Below are positions 35,040 to 44,329 of a DNA stretch of 64,000 bases, piece after piece (position 1 is the first letter of the stretch; each line of letters begins with the position of its first letter). The DNA is from Burkholderia oklahomensis C6786. GTDB lineage: Bacteria > Pseudomonadota > Gammaproteobacteria > Burkholderiales > Burkholderiaceae. The DNA lies in contig NZ_CP009556.1 in the NCBI RefSeq assembly GCF_000959365.1, positions 2,418,001-2,482,000 on the forward strand, in the 5' to 3' direction. The notes under the pieces are model-generated. The model searched no databases and was not told where the DNA came from. It worked only from the letters and a program-made list of their open reading frames with translations. Position numbers and translations under genes: made by a program.

Positions 35040-36165
35040 GGTCATGTCTCCGACATCGAGCGGCGTCAGCCTGCGCCGGCGGCACCGCCCTCGTTTCATC
35101 TGCGATGGGAAACTGCGTTCCCTCGCACTGTGCAGATCGGGACGGCGAATGAAAATCAGCAATTACGAGATAAGCACACAGCCGCTTTGCACCGGCATGT
35201 AGGAATTTGCCGAATCCGCAGTCGATTCGATCGCGCGATGCGTCGCAGTTGTGCTGCGGTTCGATGGACGACATGCGCATGTCGATGCCAAACGTCGACG
35301 TTTCCGAAACGCTTTCCTCGTTCCGACCCGCACCCGTCGATGCACACGTGTCGCATCGTGCGAAGCGAGACGATGAACGCATGCGTTCCGTCGCGGCGCC
35401 CTCGATCCGCACGACCGAACCGGCCGGCGGCGCTACGATCGCAAGATGCGATCGGATCGAATTTCGATCGGCCGGAACGCTTCGTCATCCCATTCGCATC
35501 GACGCCGTGCATCGTCATTCGTGGACCGCGTCGCCGGCACGCAAGCAAACTCGCAAGCGATTGGCGGATGCGGGAACTTGCGCGGATCGTCGAGCAACGC
35601 GCATCGCATGCTTCTCCGAGCGCGACGGATCACGTCGAACGCAAAGCGGCCGCGGCCCGTCTGCGCATTGCACGAAGGCGTTGTCGTCCTACAGTATGAA
35701 CAATTCGCAAGACGGTGCGCAGGCACGCCATCCGCGATTTCACCGATGCGATTGCGCGCGCAACGATCAGGATTGCGTAAGCATTCCGGCATAAGATCGA
35801 AACGTGGCGTTCGCGTTTTGGCCACGCGTCCGCCACCCGGCGGGCGACGATCCCGATGATATGAACAAGAACCTGCGCGGCATGCGTCGCATCGCATGCC
35901 GACGGGTATCGTCAGCGCCGCGCGGCTTGCTCGAAGCGGCGGTCTCGACTTTGCTTTTCAAGCCGTGGCGACCTGTCGCGACACGTGCGACGCGCTCGGG
36001 GAAACCCGCTCGCCGCCTGGCGCGACGCAACGGCCCGGGGAACGAGCGTCCGGAGCTCGGCCGGATCGCCGCATGCGTTCGCGCCTCGTCGCGACGCGGC
36101 GCGAACGCGTGCCGACTACCGGGACACGACGGCCATAAGCATGTTGGAGCTACGAGACTTCACTG
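35040..36165. other. Gene-poor 1.1-kb gap of lower GC
   Basis: GC is visibly lower than in neighbouring genes, and short motifs such as CGCATGC/GCATCG recur. Open frames on both strands lack the codon bias of the window's genes and match no family recognised. The promoter of the response regulator gene at 36166 should lie at its right end. Confidence 0.45.
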
Positions 36166-36804
36166 ATGATCAAGCTGTTGATGGTCGACCGTCACGTCGT
36201 GCTGCGCGACGGCTTGCGACATATTCTCGAAAAATCGGGTGATTTCGAAATCGACGGGGAAGCGGGCGACGCGGCATCCGCGTTCGAGCTCGTCAAGCAC
36301 GGTCATGCCGATATCGCGATACTCGATCAGACCACCGTCGGACGGGAATGCGCCGACCTGATCCATCGCATCCGCCAGGCGGCGCCGTCGATGCGCATCC
36401 TGGTGATGACCGCACAGATGAACCAGCGGCACGCGGCCGACGTGTTCCGGGCCGGCGCATCGGGCTACCTCACGAAGCAAAGCGGCTGCGAGGAACTGAT
36501 CGCCGCGCTTCACAAGATCGCGTCGGGCGGCGTGTACGTCAGCATGCACGTCGCCGAGCAACTCGCGGAAAACCTTCATTCGCAGTCGGACGCGCCGCTT
36601 CACGAGCGGCTGTCGAAGCGCGAATTCGAGGTGTTCCGCCACCTGGCGTCCGGCGATACGCCCGCCGAGATCGCACAGGCGCTCGGGATCAGCGCGAAGA
36701 CCGTCCGGATCTACAAGGCGCACGTGCTCGACAAGCTGGAACTGCCGAACGAATCGGCGCTCGTCCGCTACGCGGTCGCGCATCGGATCGGCGAGCCTTT
36801 GTGA
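36166..36804 (+). CDS. Orphan NarL/FixJ-type response regulator with an altered acidic pocket
   Basis: A 212-residue protein. The receiver domain has Asp54 as likely phosphoacceptor (AILDQTT), Thr82 and Lys104 (GYLTKQS). The usual acidic pair VDDH near residue 8 reads VDRH, so one Mg-binding Asp is replaced by Arg9. The C-terminal LuxR helix-turn-helix is intact (LSKREFEVFRHLASGDTPAE, ISAKTVRIYKAHVLDKL). No sensor kinase is adjacent. Reduced or phosphorylation-independent signalling is possible. Confidence 0.87.
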   Translation: MIKLLMVDRHVVLRDGLRHILEKSGDFEIDGEAGDAASAFELVKHGHADIAILDQTTVGRECADLIHRIRQAAPSMRILVMTAQMNQRHAADVFRAGASGYLTKQSGCEELIAALHKIASGGVYVSMHVAEQLAENLHSQSDAPLHERLSKREFEVFRHLASGDTPAEIAQALGISAKTVRIYKAHVLDKLELPNESALVRYAVAHRIGEPL

Positions 36805-37487
36805 GCGCGGTCGAATCGGAAGCCGCGCGGCAGCCGCGCGATTAGGTGCGGCCGTGCGCTGCAGTGCGCGGGTGTATGCGGCTCGGCTGCGCGACTGGCT
36901 TCGCTCCGCCGCGGCGCAATCGCCCGCCGCGGCGCTCCACGCGACGCGCGACTGGCGACTGGCGCGGCGGACACGACGGTCGGCGCACGGCATTCGGCAT
37001 TCGGCATTCGGCGCACGAAGCGCGACATGCAATGCTCCGAGAGCGCACCGCGCCCCCCGCCCCAAAGAAATGGGCTCGCGAGCTTGCGTGCGCCATACGC
37101 GAACATCAGAATGTCGATGCCGATCACGATGAACGTGCGGGCGCGCCGCCGGAGCGCACGCCGAACATCGACGCGATCCTCCGCGGTGCCGACGTCCTCG
37201 CGCTCGACGTGCTGATGAAGGCGAGCCATCGCGGAATCGCAGCGCCACGGCGGCGGCGCGTGATCGGCTGCGGCGACCGGACTTTCGCGAAGGACACGAC
37301 GCCCGCGTTGACGACGATCCGATCGACGGCATCGGCAAGCTCGCGGCGTCGCCGCCGATCGAACGGATCGAACGGACCAAGCGGATCGTCGAGCGGGACC
37401 ACGCACAGCCGGCAGGCAAGCCGACACGCCTACATGCGACGCCGATGCAGGCCGAACGGCGTCGCTCTCTGATTCGGAGCCTTCGAC
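36805..37487. other. Gap with a (GGCATTC)3 repeat, no clear gene
   Basis: Three tandem GGCATTC units lie at 36989-37009. The left half is low-complexity GC-rich sequence. On the plus strand about 37273-37470 one frame reads DDPIDGIGKLAASPPIERIE with some coding character but no start codon and no recognised family, so it may be a gene remnant. Confidence 0.4.
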
Positions 37488-38468
37488 ATGAACCTCACCC
37501 GACGCACCCTGCTCGGCGTCACGCTCGCCGGCGCGCTCGACGCGGCCGTGCCGTCCGCGCACGCGCAGGCCGCCGCGCGCGCGACGCCATCGCCGGACGA
37601 CGCGCCGCGCATCGCGCCTGACGAGACGATTCCGCTGTGGCCCGGCCCCGCGCCCGATCCGATCGCAACCGGCGCGGGCGACGGCGAGCGGACCGGCAAG
37701 CATGGCGGCGTGTCGCGCGTCGCGCGGCCGCGGCTCAACGTCTATCGGCCCGCACGCGGCAACGGCGGCGCGGCGCTCGTGATCGCTGGCGGCGGCTACG
37801 AACACATTGAGCTCGGCAACGAGAGCACGCCGATGTGCGCGTGGCTGAAATCACTCGGCGTGACCGCGTTCGAGCTCGTGTACCGTCTGCCCGAGCAAGG
37901 CTGGTCGCGGCTTGCGCCGCTGCAGGACGGCCAGCGCGCGATGCGCGTGATCCGCGCGCGGGCGAAGCGCGACGGCATCGATCCGGCGCGGATCGCGATC
38001 GTCGGGTTTTCCGCGGGCGGGCATCTCGCCGGGATGACCGCCGTCGAGCCGGATGCGCGCCGCTACGCGAGCGTCGACGATGCCGACCGCGAATCCGCGC
38101 GCCCCGATCTCGCCGCGCTGCTCTACCCGGTGTTGACGCTGATGCCGCCGTTCGATCGCACGCGCACGCGCCTGCACGTCGCCGGCGCGCATCCGACGCA
38201 GGCTGACGGCGAAGCGCTGTCGGTCAATCCGCACGTGAGCGCGCGCACGCCGCCGACGTTTCTCGCGCAAGCGTTCGACGATCCGATCGCGCCGATCGAC
38301 AACAGCCTGTTGATGGCGAGCGCGCTGCGCGCCGCGCAGGTGCCCGTCGAGCTGCACGCATTCCAGACGGGCGGCCATGGCTGGGGAATGGGCAAGCCGG
38401 GCAGCGTCGCGCATGCATGGCCGGCGCTCTTCGAGCAGTGGGCGCGGCTGAATCGATTGCTGCGGTGA
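37488..38468 (+). CDS. Exported alpha/beta hydrolase (acetyl-esterase-like), Tat-type signal
   Basis: A 326-residue protein. The N-terminus TRRTLLGVTLAGALDAA resembles a twin-arginine signal, cut near AHAQ. The hydrolase core has VIAGGGYEHIE (oxyanion loop), GFSAGGHLAG (nucleophile Ser) and a C-terminal GGHGWG His, as in BD-FAE and acetylxylan-esterase-like enzymes that remove acyl groups from carbohydrates. No neighbour indicates a substrate. Confidence 0.82.
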   Translation: MNLTRRTLLGVTLAGALDAAVPSAHAQAAARATPSPDDAPRIAPDETIPLWPGPAPDPIATGAGDGERTGKHGGVSRVARPRLNVYRPARGNGGAALVIAGGGYEHIELGNESTPMCAWLKSLGVTAFELVYRLPEQGWSRLAPLQDGQRAMRVIRARAKRDGIDPARIAIVGFSAGGHLAGMTAVEPDARRYASVDDADRESARPDLAALLYPVLTLMPPFDRTRTRLHVAGAHPTQADGEALSVNPHVSARTPPTFLAQAFDDPIAPIDNSLLMASALRAAQVPVELHAFQTGGHGWGMGKPGSVAHAWPALFEQWARLNRLLR

Positions 38469-38846
38469 TGCGATCGCGTGCGGCGCGCGACATGCCGCGC
38501 GCGATCGCGCAAAGCGACGCGAAGTAAAGCCACGTCGCACGTCGGGCGCCGCCGCATGCACGGCGCGGCGCGCAGCAACACCGCGCAAGCCGCGCGCGCC
38601 CGGTCGAGCGCGCGGCCCACGCTCCCGCGCTCCTCTTTCCGCTCGTAATGCCAACGACATCCACCTGTAATTCTGTCGAAGGCGCATCGCCTCCATAGCT
38701 TCATACCAAACTGGTCCAATGCAGCCGTTTCGTATCCGGCGCACGGCGCGTCCGCGACGCTCGCTCGTCCCGCGCAGCAGGTTCCCGTCGCGCGATCCGC
38801 TGCGGATCCTCGTCAATCGAGCAGCCATTCATTGGAGTCCCAACAG
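38469..38846. other. Intergenic gap before the phosphoesterase gene
   Basis: 378 bases with no gene recognised. The stretch 38640-38720 is less GC-rich and is the likely promoter region for the phosphoesterase gene at 38847. Confidence 0.4.
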
Positions 38847-40514
38847 ATGTTTCGTCGAGCCTTGATCGCCACCGCATGTGTCGGATCGGCCATCGCCCTC
38901 TTTGCGTGCGGCGGCACCGACAGCTCCGCTCCTGTCACATCGCAGAACGCGTTGCAGACCGCGACGCCGATCAAGCATCTCGTCGTGATCTACGGCGAGA
39001 ACGTGTCGTTCGACCACTACTTCGGCACCTATCCGAACGCCGCGAACCCGTCGGGCGAACCGGCGTTCAACGCCGCACCGGGCACGCCGTCGGTCAACGG
39101 CCTGTCGGGCCTGCTGCTGACCGCGAACCCGAACGCGACGAATCCGGCGAACGGCGCGGGCGCGACGAATCCGTTCCGCCTCGACCGCACGCAAGCCGCG
39201 ACGGCCGACCAGAACCACGCGTACACCGCCGAAGAGCAGGCGTACGACAACGGCCTCGCCGATCTCTTCCCGAAATACACGGGCAACGGCTCAAGCGGCG
39301 GCGCCGGCGCGTTCGGCACGACGGGCCAGGTGATGGGCTACTTCGACGGCAACACGGTGACGGCGCTGTGGAACTACGCGCAGCGCTTCGCGATGAGCGA
39401 CAACGCATACACGTCGACCTACGGCCCGTCGACGCCGGGCGCGCTCAACGTGATCGCCGGCCAGACCGACGGAATGCAGATCGTGAAGACGTCGAAGGCC
39501 GTGTCGACGCTCGCGAAGACCTCGTACTACATCAACGACGGCCAGGGCGGCCTCACGATGATCAACGACGTCGACCCGGGCTTCGACGCGTGCTCGAGCA
39601 CGACCGACCAGGCGATGATGTCCGGCAAGAACATCGGCGATCTGCTGAACGCGCGGAACATCACGTGGGGCGGCTTCATGGGCGGCTTCAACCTGTCGAC
39701 GACGAACGCGAACGGCACGACGGGCTGCAAGCGCAGCACGATCGCGACCGCGGTGAACGCGGCGACGGCCGACTACATCCCGCACCACAACTGGTTCCAG
39801 TACTACGCGTCGACCGCCAACCCGCAGCACACGCGCCCGAGCTCGGTCGCCGCGATCGGCGCGAGCGTCGAGACGGACGGCAAGACGCCCGAGCCCGCGA
39901 ACCACCAGTACGATTCGGACGACTTCTTCGCGGCCGTGAAGGCGGGCAACTTCCCGTCGGTCAGCTTCCTGAAGGCGCCCGCCGCGCAGGACGCGCACGC
40001 CGGCTACTCGGATCCGCTCGACGAGCAGCAGTTCGTGGCGAAGGTCATCAACTTCCTGCAGCAGCAGCCCGACTGGCAGAACACCGCGGTGATCGTCACG
40101 TACGACGACTCGGACGGCTGGTACGACCATGCGTACACGAAGCCGACGCGCGCATCGTTCGACGCGGTCGATCAACTGAACGGCAACGGCGTGTGCGGCT
40201 CCGGCGCGGCGACGACGGGCGTGGGCGGCGCCGCCGTCAACGGCCGCTGCGGCCCGGGCACGCGGATTCCGTTCGTCGTCGTGTCGCCGTGGGCGAAGCA
40301 GAACTACGTGAGCCACACGTTGATCGATCAGGCGTCGATCGTCCGCTTCATCGAGGACAACTGGCTGGGCGGCCAGCGGATCGGCGGCGGCTCGTTCGAT
40401 GCGACGGCGGGCGACCTCAGCGATCTGTTCAACTTCTCGGGCACGGTGAACGCGACGCCGCTGTATCTCGATCCGACGCTCGGCACGAAGGTCGCGACGG
40501 CGCCCTCGATCTGA
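38847..40514 (+). CDS. Lipoprotein phosphoesterase (AcpA/phospholipase C-like family)
   Basis: A 555-residue protein with a lipoprotein signal: MFRRALIATACVGSAIALFA then Cys21. The catalytic domain opens with HLVVIYGENVSFDHYFGTYP, the metal and Asn/Thr-type active-site region of the alkaline-phosphatase superfamily branch that includes AcpA acid phosphatase and non-haemolytic phospholipases C. DDSDGWYDH and a late RIPFVVVSPW segment complete the site. It is probably outer-membrane or periplasm facing and releases phosphate from organic esters. GGAG precedes the ATG. The cytochrome peroxidase gene follows 121 bases later. Confidence 0.87.
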   Translation: MFRRALIATACVGSAIALFACGGTDSSAPVTSQNALQTATPIKHLVVIYGENVSFDHYFGTYPNAANPSGEPAFNAAPGTPSVNGLSGLLLTANPNATNPANGAGATNPFRLDRTQAATADQNHAYTAEEQAYDNGLADLFPKYTGNGSSGGAGAFGTTGQVMGYFDGNTVTALWNYAQRFAMSDNAYTSTYGPSTPGALNVIAGQTDGMQIVKTSKAVSTLAKTSYYINDGQGGLTMINDVDPGFDACSSTTDQAMMSGKNIGDLLNARNITWGGFMGGFNLSTTNANGTTGCKRSTIATAVNAATADYIPHHNWFQYYASTANPQHTRPSSVAAIGASVETDGKTPEPANHQYDSDDFFAAVKAGNFPSVSFLKAPAAQDAHAGYSDPLDEQQFVAKVINFLQQQPDWQNTAVIVTYDDSDGWYDHAYTKPTRASFDAVDQLNGNGVCGSGAATTGVGGAAVNGRCGPGTRIPFVVVSPWAKQNYVSHTLIDQASIVRFIEDNWLGGQRIGGGSFDATAGDLSDLFNFSGTVNATPLYLDPTLGTKVATAPSI

Positions 40515-40635
40515 CCGATCCGGACGTCGCGCGGCGCGCAGCCGCGCGACGCGTCCGACACGCAACCGGCCGGCGCGCGCAGCGCCGGCCGGCCGTCGTT
40601 CCCGCGCGGCACGCGCCGGATTTTTCATTCGCACG

Positions 40636-42129
40636 ATGACGACCGAACGTTCCAGCATGGCCGAACCGCTTTCCGCGCAGCCCGCCTCTTCTTCCCGATC
40701 CGCCCGGTCCGCTCCGCTCTCCGAATCCGCCGCGGCGACGCGCCCCGCCGCATCGGCCGACGCCCGTCGCCGCAATGCGCGCGCCATGCGCCACGCGCTG
40801 TCGCTCGCCGCGCTCGGCGCATTCGGTCTCGCCGCGTTCGCGCTCGCGTTTCCCGAGTACGCGCCGGACGCGGTCGGCGCGATCGTCGAAGACCTGACGG
40901 GCGCGAATCCGCATCCGGTCGTGCTGCGCCGCCCGGCCGCCGAGCCGTTGAGCGCGGTCGCGCAGCTCGGCCGCGCGCTGTTCTTCGATCCGTCGCTGTC
41001 CGCGTCGGGCCGTCAGTCGTGCGCGTCGTGCCACAGCCCCGGCCACGCATACGGGCCGCCGAACGACCTCGACGTGCAACTGGGCGGCGCCGCGCTGTCG
41101 CAGCCCGGCTACCGGCCGCCGCCGTCGCTGATGTATCTGTACCGCCAGCCGAACTTCAGCATCGGCCCCGACGCGTCCGAGAACGACGACGCGGCGAGCG
41201 TCGCGCAGCAGGCCGCGTCGGCGGCGGGCGTCGTGCGCGCGCGGAAGACGGCGGGCGCCGACGCCGCGCCGCAACGCGTGCCGCAAGGCGGGATGTTCTG
41301 GGACGGCCGCGCGGATACGCTGCAGCAGCAGGCATTCGGTCCGCTGCTGAATCCCATCGAGATGGCGAACGCGAACATCGACGATGTCGCGCGCAAGCTC
41401 GCGAACGCGCGGTACGCGCCGCAGCTCCGGCAACTGTTCGGCCCGCGCATCTTCGACGACGCGCGTCTTGCGGTGTCCGAAGCGATGTTCGCGATCGCGC
41501 GCTACCAGGTCGAGGATCGGTCGTTCCATCCGTATTCGAGCAAGTACGACCGCTGGCTCGAAGGCGACGCGCGCCTCACGCAGGCCGAGCTGCGCGGAAT
41601 GCGGCTCTTCGACGATCCGCACAAGGCCAATTGCGCGGGCTGCCATCTGTCGAAGCCGAGCGTCGACGGGCTGCCGCCGATGTTCACCGACTATCAGTAC
41701 GAGGCGCTCGGCGTGCCGCGCAACCGCGCGCTCGCGCAGAACCGCGATCCGGCGTTCTACGATCTCGGCATCTGCGGGCCGTTTCGCGAGGACCTCAAGA
41801 CGCAGACGCAATACTGCGGGATGTTCGCGACGCCGTCGCTGCGCAACGTCGCGACGCGCCGCGTGTTCTTCCACAACGGCGTCTATCACTCGCTCGACCA
41901 GGTGCTCGCGTTCTACAACGTGCGCAATACCGATCCGGGCAAGATCTATCCGCACGATGCGGACGCTCGCGTGCTGCAATACGACGACATCCCGCCCGCG
42001 TACCGCGCGAACGTCGACGTCGCCGACGCGCCGTTCGACCGCAAGCCCGGCGATCGACCGGCGATGACGGAGCAGGACATGCGCGACATCGTCGCGTTTC
42101 TGAAGACGCTGACCGACGAGAAGCGCTGA
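40636..42129 (+). CDS. Di-heme cytochrome c peroxidase (MauG/CcpA family)
   Basis: A 497-residue protein. After a long Ala/Ser/Arg-rich N-terminus, a hydrophobic signal or anchor spans about 53-72. Two c-type heme sites follow: CASCH at 129-133 and CAGCH at 333-337, with LFFDPSLSASGRQSC, GMFWDGRADTLQQQA and TPSLRNVA as family segments. Such enzymes reduce H2O2 in the periplasm or oxidise partner molecules. The true start may be Met51. In several Burkholderia a similar pair follows a phosphoesterase, as here. Confidence 0.85.
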   Translation: MTTERSSMAEPLSAQPASSSRSARSAPLSESAAATRPAASADARRRNARAMRHALSLAALGAFGLAAFALAFPEYAPDAVGAIVEDLTGANPHPVVLRRPAAEPLSAVAQLGRALFFDPSLSASGRQSCASCHSPGHAYGPPNDLDVQLGGAALSQPGYRPPPSLMYLYRQPNFSIGPDASENDDAASVAQQAASAAGVVRARKTAGADAAPQRVPQGGMFWDGRADTLQQQAFGPLLNPIEMANANIDDVARKLANARYAPQLRQLFGPRIFDDARLAVSEAMFAIARYQVEDRSFHPYSSKYDRWLEGDARLTQAELRGMRLFDDPHKANCAGCHLSKPSVDGLPPMFTDYQYEALGVPRNRALAQNRDPAFYDLGICGPFREDLKTQTQYCGMFATPSLRNVATRRVFFHNGVYHSLDQVLAFYNVRNTDPGKIYPHDADARVLQYDDIPPAYRANVDVADAPFDRKPGDRPAMTEQDMRDIVAFLKTLTDEKR

Positions 42130-42148
42130 CCTTCACACGAAGCGCGGC

Positions 42149-42190
42149 GACGGAAATCGTGAACGATCGGCAGCGTTCGCGATTTCCGTC
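42149..42190. terminator. Long hairpin after the cytochrome peroxidase gene
   Basis: GACGGAAATCG (42149-42159) pairs with CGATTTCCGTC (42180-42190). After one mismatch, GAACG pairs with CGTTC, giving a 17-position stem with an 8-base loop, 20 bases after the stop codon. It lacks a clear T tract but is a good terminator or mRNA-end structure. The rest of the 334-bp gap shows no gene. Confidence 0.5.
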
Positions 42191-42463
42191 TCGGCCGCCC
42201 CGAAAACCAAGGCCGCACGCGACAGGCTTCGAGCCCGCGCATCGCACTCGCCCTCGTGCCCCCGATCGATCGCGGAACGGCAGCTTCGCCCGCTCGCCCC
42301 GCTCCACGTTCGCGACTTCCGTTCATCGACAGTCGACACGCGCAACCTACAAGATCTCCTAGTTGTCCTGCGCTTCGTACGGTTTCTATAACGTACCTAC
42401 GGCGCCCGTTACTCGACGCGTCCGTGCATCGCTCCACATCAACAAAACCATGGAGAATTCGAC

Positions 42464-42787
42464 ATGACGCAAAAAATCGTCGGTACGCATGTGGTCGGTC
42501 CGCGCGAGAAACTGCCGGCCAGCAAGCCTTGGTATAACATCCCGCTGACCGTCAAGGTGCCGTTCCCGGCCGCGTTCACGTCCAAGCCGATCGTCATCGC
42601 GTGCACGTTGCAGGATCCGAAACACACGTCCGCCTATCCCGATACGTTCGCGGTCACCGTGATCAGCGTCACCAACACCGATTTCACGGTCAACATCTGT
42701 CGCACCGATTATGTCGGCGCCGACTACACGACGAGCGGCTGGGGACAGAATCTCCAACTGTCGTACATCGCCGAGATCCCCGCCTGA
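42464..42787 (+). CDS. H-type lectin domain protein
   Basis: A 107-residue protein consisting of a single H-type (discoidin/snail-agglutinin-like) lectin domain. It shows a repeated beta pattern, FTSKPIVIACTLQDPK in the middle, FAVTVISVTNTDFTVNICR, and an ending SGWGQNLQLSYIAEIPA. Animal relatives bind N-acetylgalactosamine as oligomers through disulfides. No signal peptide is present. It is a separate unit with a hairpin on each side. A role in binding host or cell-surface glycans is only inferred. Confidence 0.82.
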   Translation: MTQKIVGTHVVGPREKLPASKPWYNIPLTVKVPFPAAFTSKPIVIACTLQDPKHTSAYPDTFAVTVISVTNTDFTVNICRTDYVGADYTTSGWGQNLQLSYIAEIPA

Positions 42788-42845
42788 CGCGTCACCGCGC
42801 GCCGTGCTCGCGCCAAGCGACGCATGGCGTGCCGCCGCGCGAAAT

Positions 42846-42888
42846 TCGGCGATGCCCGTCGCATGCTCGATGCAACGGGCATCGCCGA
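42846..42888. terminator. Very strong hairpin after the lectin gene
   Basis: TCGGCGATGCCCGT (42846-42859) is exactly complementary to 42875-42888, with a further four-pair inner stem (GCAT/ATGC) in the loop. It lies about 60 bases after the lectin stop codon. No T tract follows. No gene was recognised between here and 43506. Confidence 0.5.
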
Positions 42889-43466
42889 TCGTCACTGCAC
42901 GCCGCCCGCTGTCGCCGCACATGCGCGGCGCATCCCTTCTTCGATCCATTGCCGCTACGCGCCTGACGTGCGAGAGGCGAAGCCGTCCTGCGCGCCGCGG
43001 GTCACGCTTGCCGCCTGCGATCCGCACGCGGCATTCGGCCTGACGCGCGGCGCCTCGCCACGCCGTCGGCGAGGACGGTGCCGTCGTGCGGCTCGATTCG
43101 GCGAATACGCAGGCAACTCGCTTGCCCGCAAGCCGGCGAGATACGAAGCCGATCGACGCCGCGCCGTCCATGCGGCGTCGGCACGAAACATTCCGGATGC
43201 CAAAGTATGCAATGCGCGTCGCGCGGCGACGCAAGGCACGCGGCTGTTCACGCTCGCGGCTTCCGTTGCGCGCGCCGTTCGCGTCATGGCGCAAAGTCAT
43301 CGCGCAAGCAATCGCGTCGGACGTCGCGACGGCCGGCACGATCACCCCGCACCGCGCCGAACCGACGTCATGCTCGATGCGTCGGCCCAACGCCCCCCGC
43401 GTTTTCCCTGATCGCCGCGCGCTTGACTCCGCGCGTCGCATCGACAACACTGCGTGACATCGCAAG

Positions 43467-43483
43467 TGTGATCACGGATCACA
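43467..43483. promoter_or_regulatory. Probable GntR operator
   Basis: TGTGATC-N3-GATCACA is a perfect 7+7 inverted repeat 23 bases before the GntR start codon, a typical autoregulatory position for FCD-type GntR proteins. Confidence 0.55.
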
Positions 43484-43506
43484 GATCAAACCCCGAGGAG
43501 TCCGCT

Positions 43507-44223
43507 TTGGCGCCGCGTATCGTCCCCCCCGCCCTCAAGGCCGTCGAACAGGAAACGATGGCCGACAAGGTCTACCAGCAACTCCGCCAGGCGCTGATGA
43601 GCGGCCGCTTCGCCCCCGGCCAGGCGCTCAGCCTGCGCAGCGTCGCCGAGGCGGTCGGCTCGTCGACGATGCCGGTGCGCGCCGCGCTCACGCGTCTGCG
43701 CGCGGAGCGCGCGCTCGTCGACGGCCCGAACCGCGCGCTCGTCGTGCCGCCGATGACGGTCGAGATGCTCGACGAGCTGCGCGACGTGCGGATCGCGCTC
43801 GAAGGCTGCGTCGCGGAGCGCGCGGCGACGCGGATGACCGACGCGCAGATCGCCGAAGTGCGGCGCATCTGCGAGACGATGAATGCGCACGTCGAAGCCG
43901 GCCGAAGCCGCGCGTACCTGCAAAGCAACTTCGCGTTCCACAGCGCGATCTATGCGCACGGCGCGAGCGAGAACACGCTCGCGATCATCCAGAACCTCTG
44001 GATGCGGATCGGTCCGTTCCTGAACATGGTCGCGCTCGACGTCCCGCACATGCGGCGCTCGATGGACGCGCACCGCGCGATCGTCGACGCGCTCGAGCGC
44101 CGCGACGGCGCCGGCGTGCGCGCGGGCATCGCGCTCGACATCGGCGGCGCCGCGCACGATCTCGCCGCGACGCTCGCGGCCGGACGCGAGCGGCTCGGGC
44201 CGCGCCGGCTCGCGAACGAATAA
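43507..44223 (+). CDS. GntR family (FadR/FCD subfamily) regulator
   Basis: A protein of about 238 residues. The N-terminal winged helix has KVYQQLRQALMSGRFAPGQA and SSTMPVRAALTRLRAE. The C-terminal all-helical FCD domain has LRDVRIALEGCVAERAA, NFAFHSAIYAH and MDAHRAIVDALERRD, carrying the metal-binding Asp and His residues of this subfamily. The TTG start at 43507 is chosen for GAGGAG 6 bases before it; GTG 43468 or ATG 43558 are alternatives. It heads the SDR-BKACE-MFS cluster and should control it. Confidence 0.85.
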   Translation: MAPRIVPPALKAVEQETMADKVYQQLRQALMSGRFAPGQALSLRSVAEAVGSSTMPVRAALTRLRAERALVDGPNRALVVPPMTVEMLDELRDVRIALEGCVAERAATRMTDAQIAEVRRICETMNAHVEAGRSRAYLQSNFAFHSAIYAHGASENTLAIIQNLWMRIGPFLNMVALDVPHMRRSMDAHRAIVDALERRDGAGVRAGIALDIGGAAHDLAATLAAGRERLGPRRLANE

Positions 44224-44329
44224 GCGATGCAGCCTTCGAGGCAAGCCGCGCGGCGCGCGTTCGCCGGTCGCCGAGGAAACCACGGCGACATCAAGAAAAA
44301 ACGACAGACGTCACAGGAGACAGACACTC

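Noticed and set aside
37040-37150. Membrane-like reading on the minus strand (FIVIGIDILMFAYGARK)
   Set aside because: Only about 20 residues look hydrophobic, flanked by Arg-rich nonsense; no start, motif or family supports a gene or remnant.
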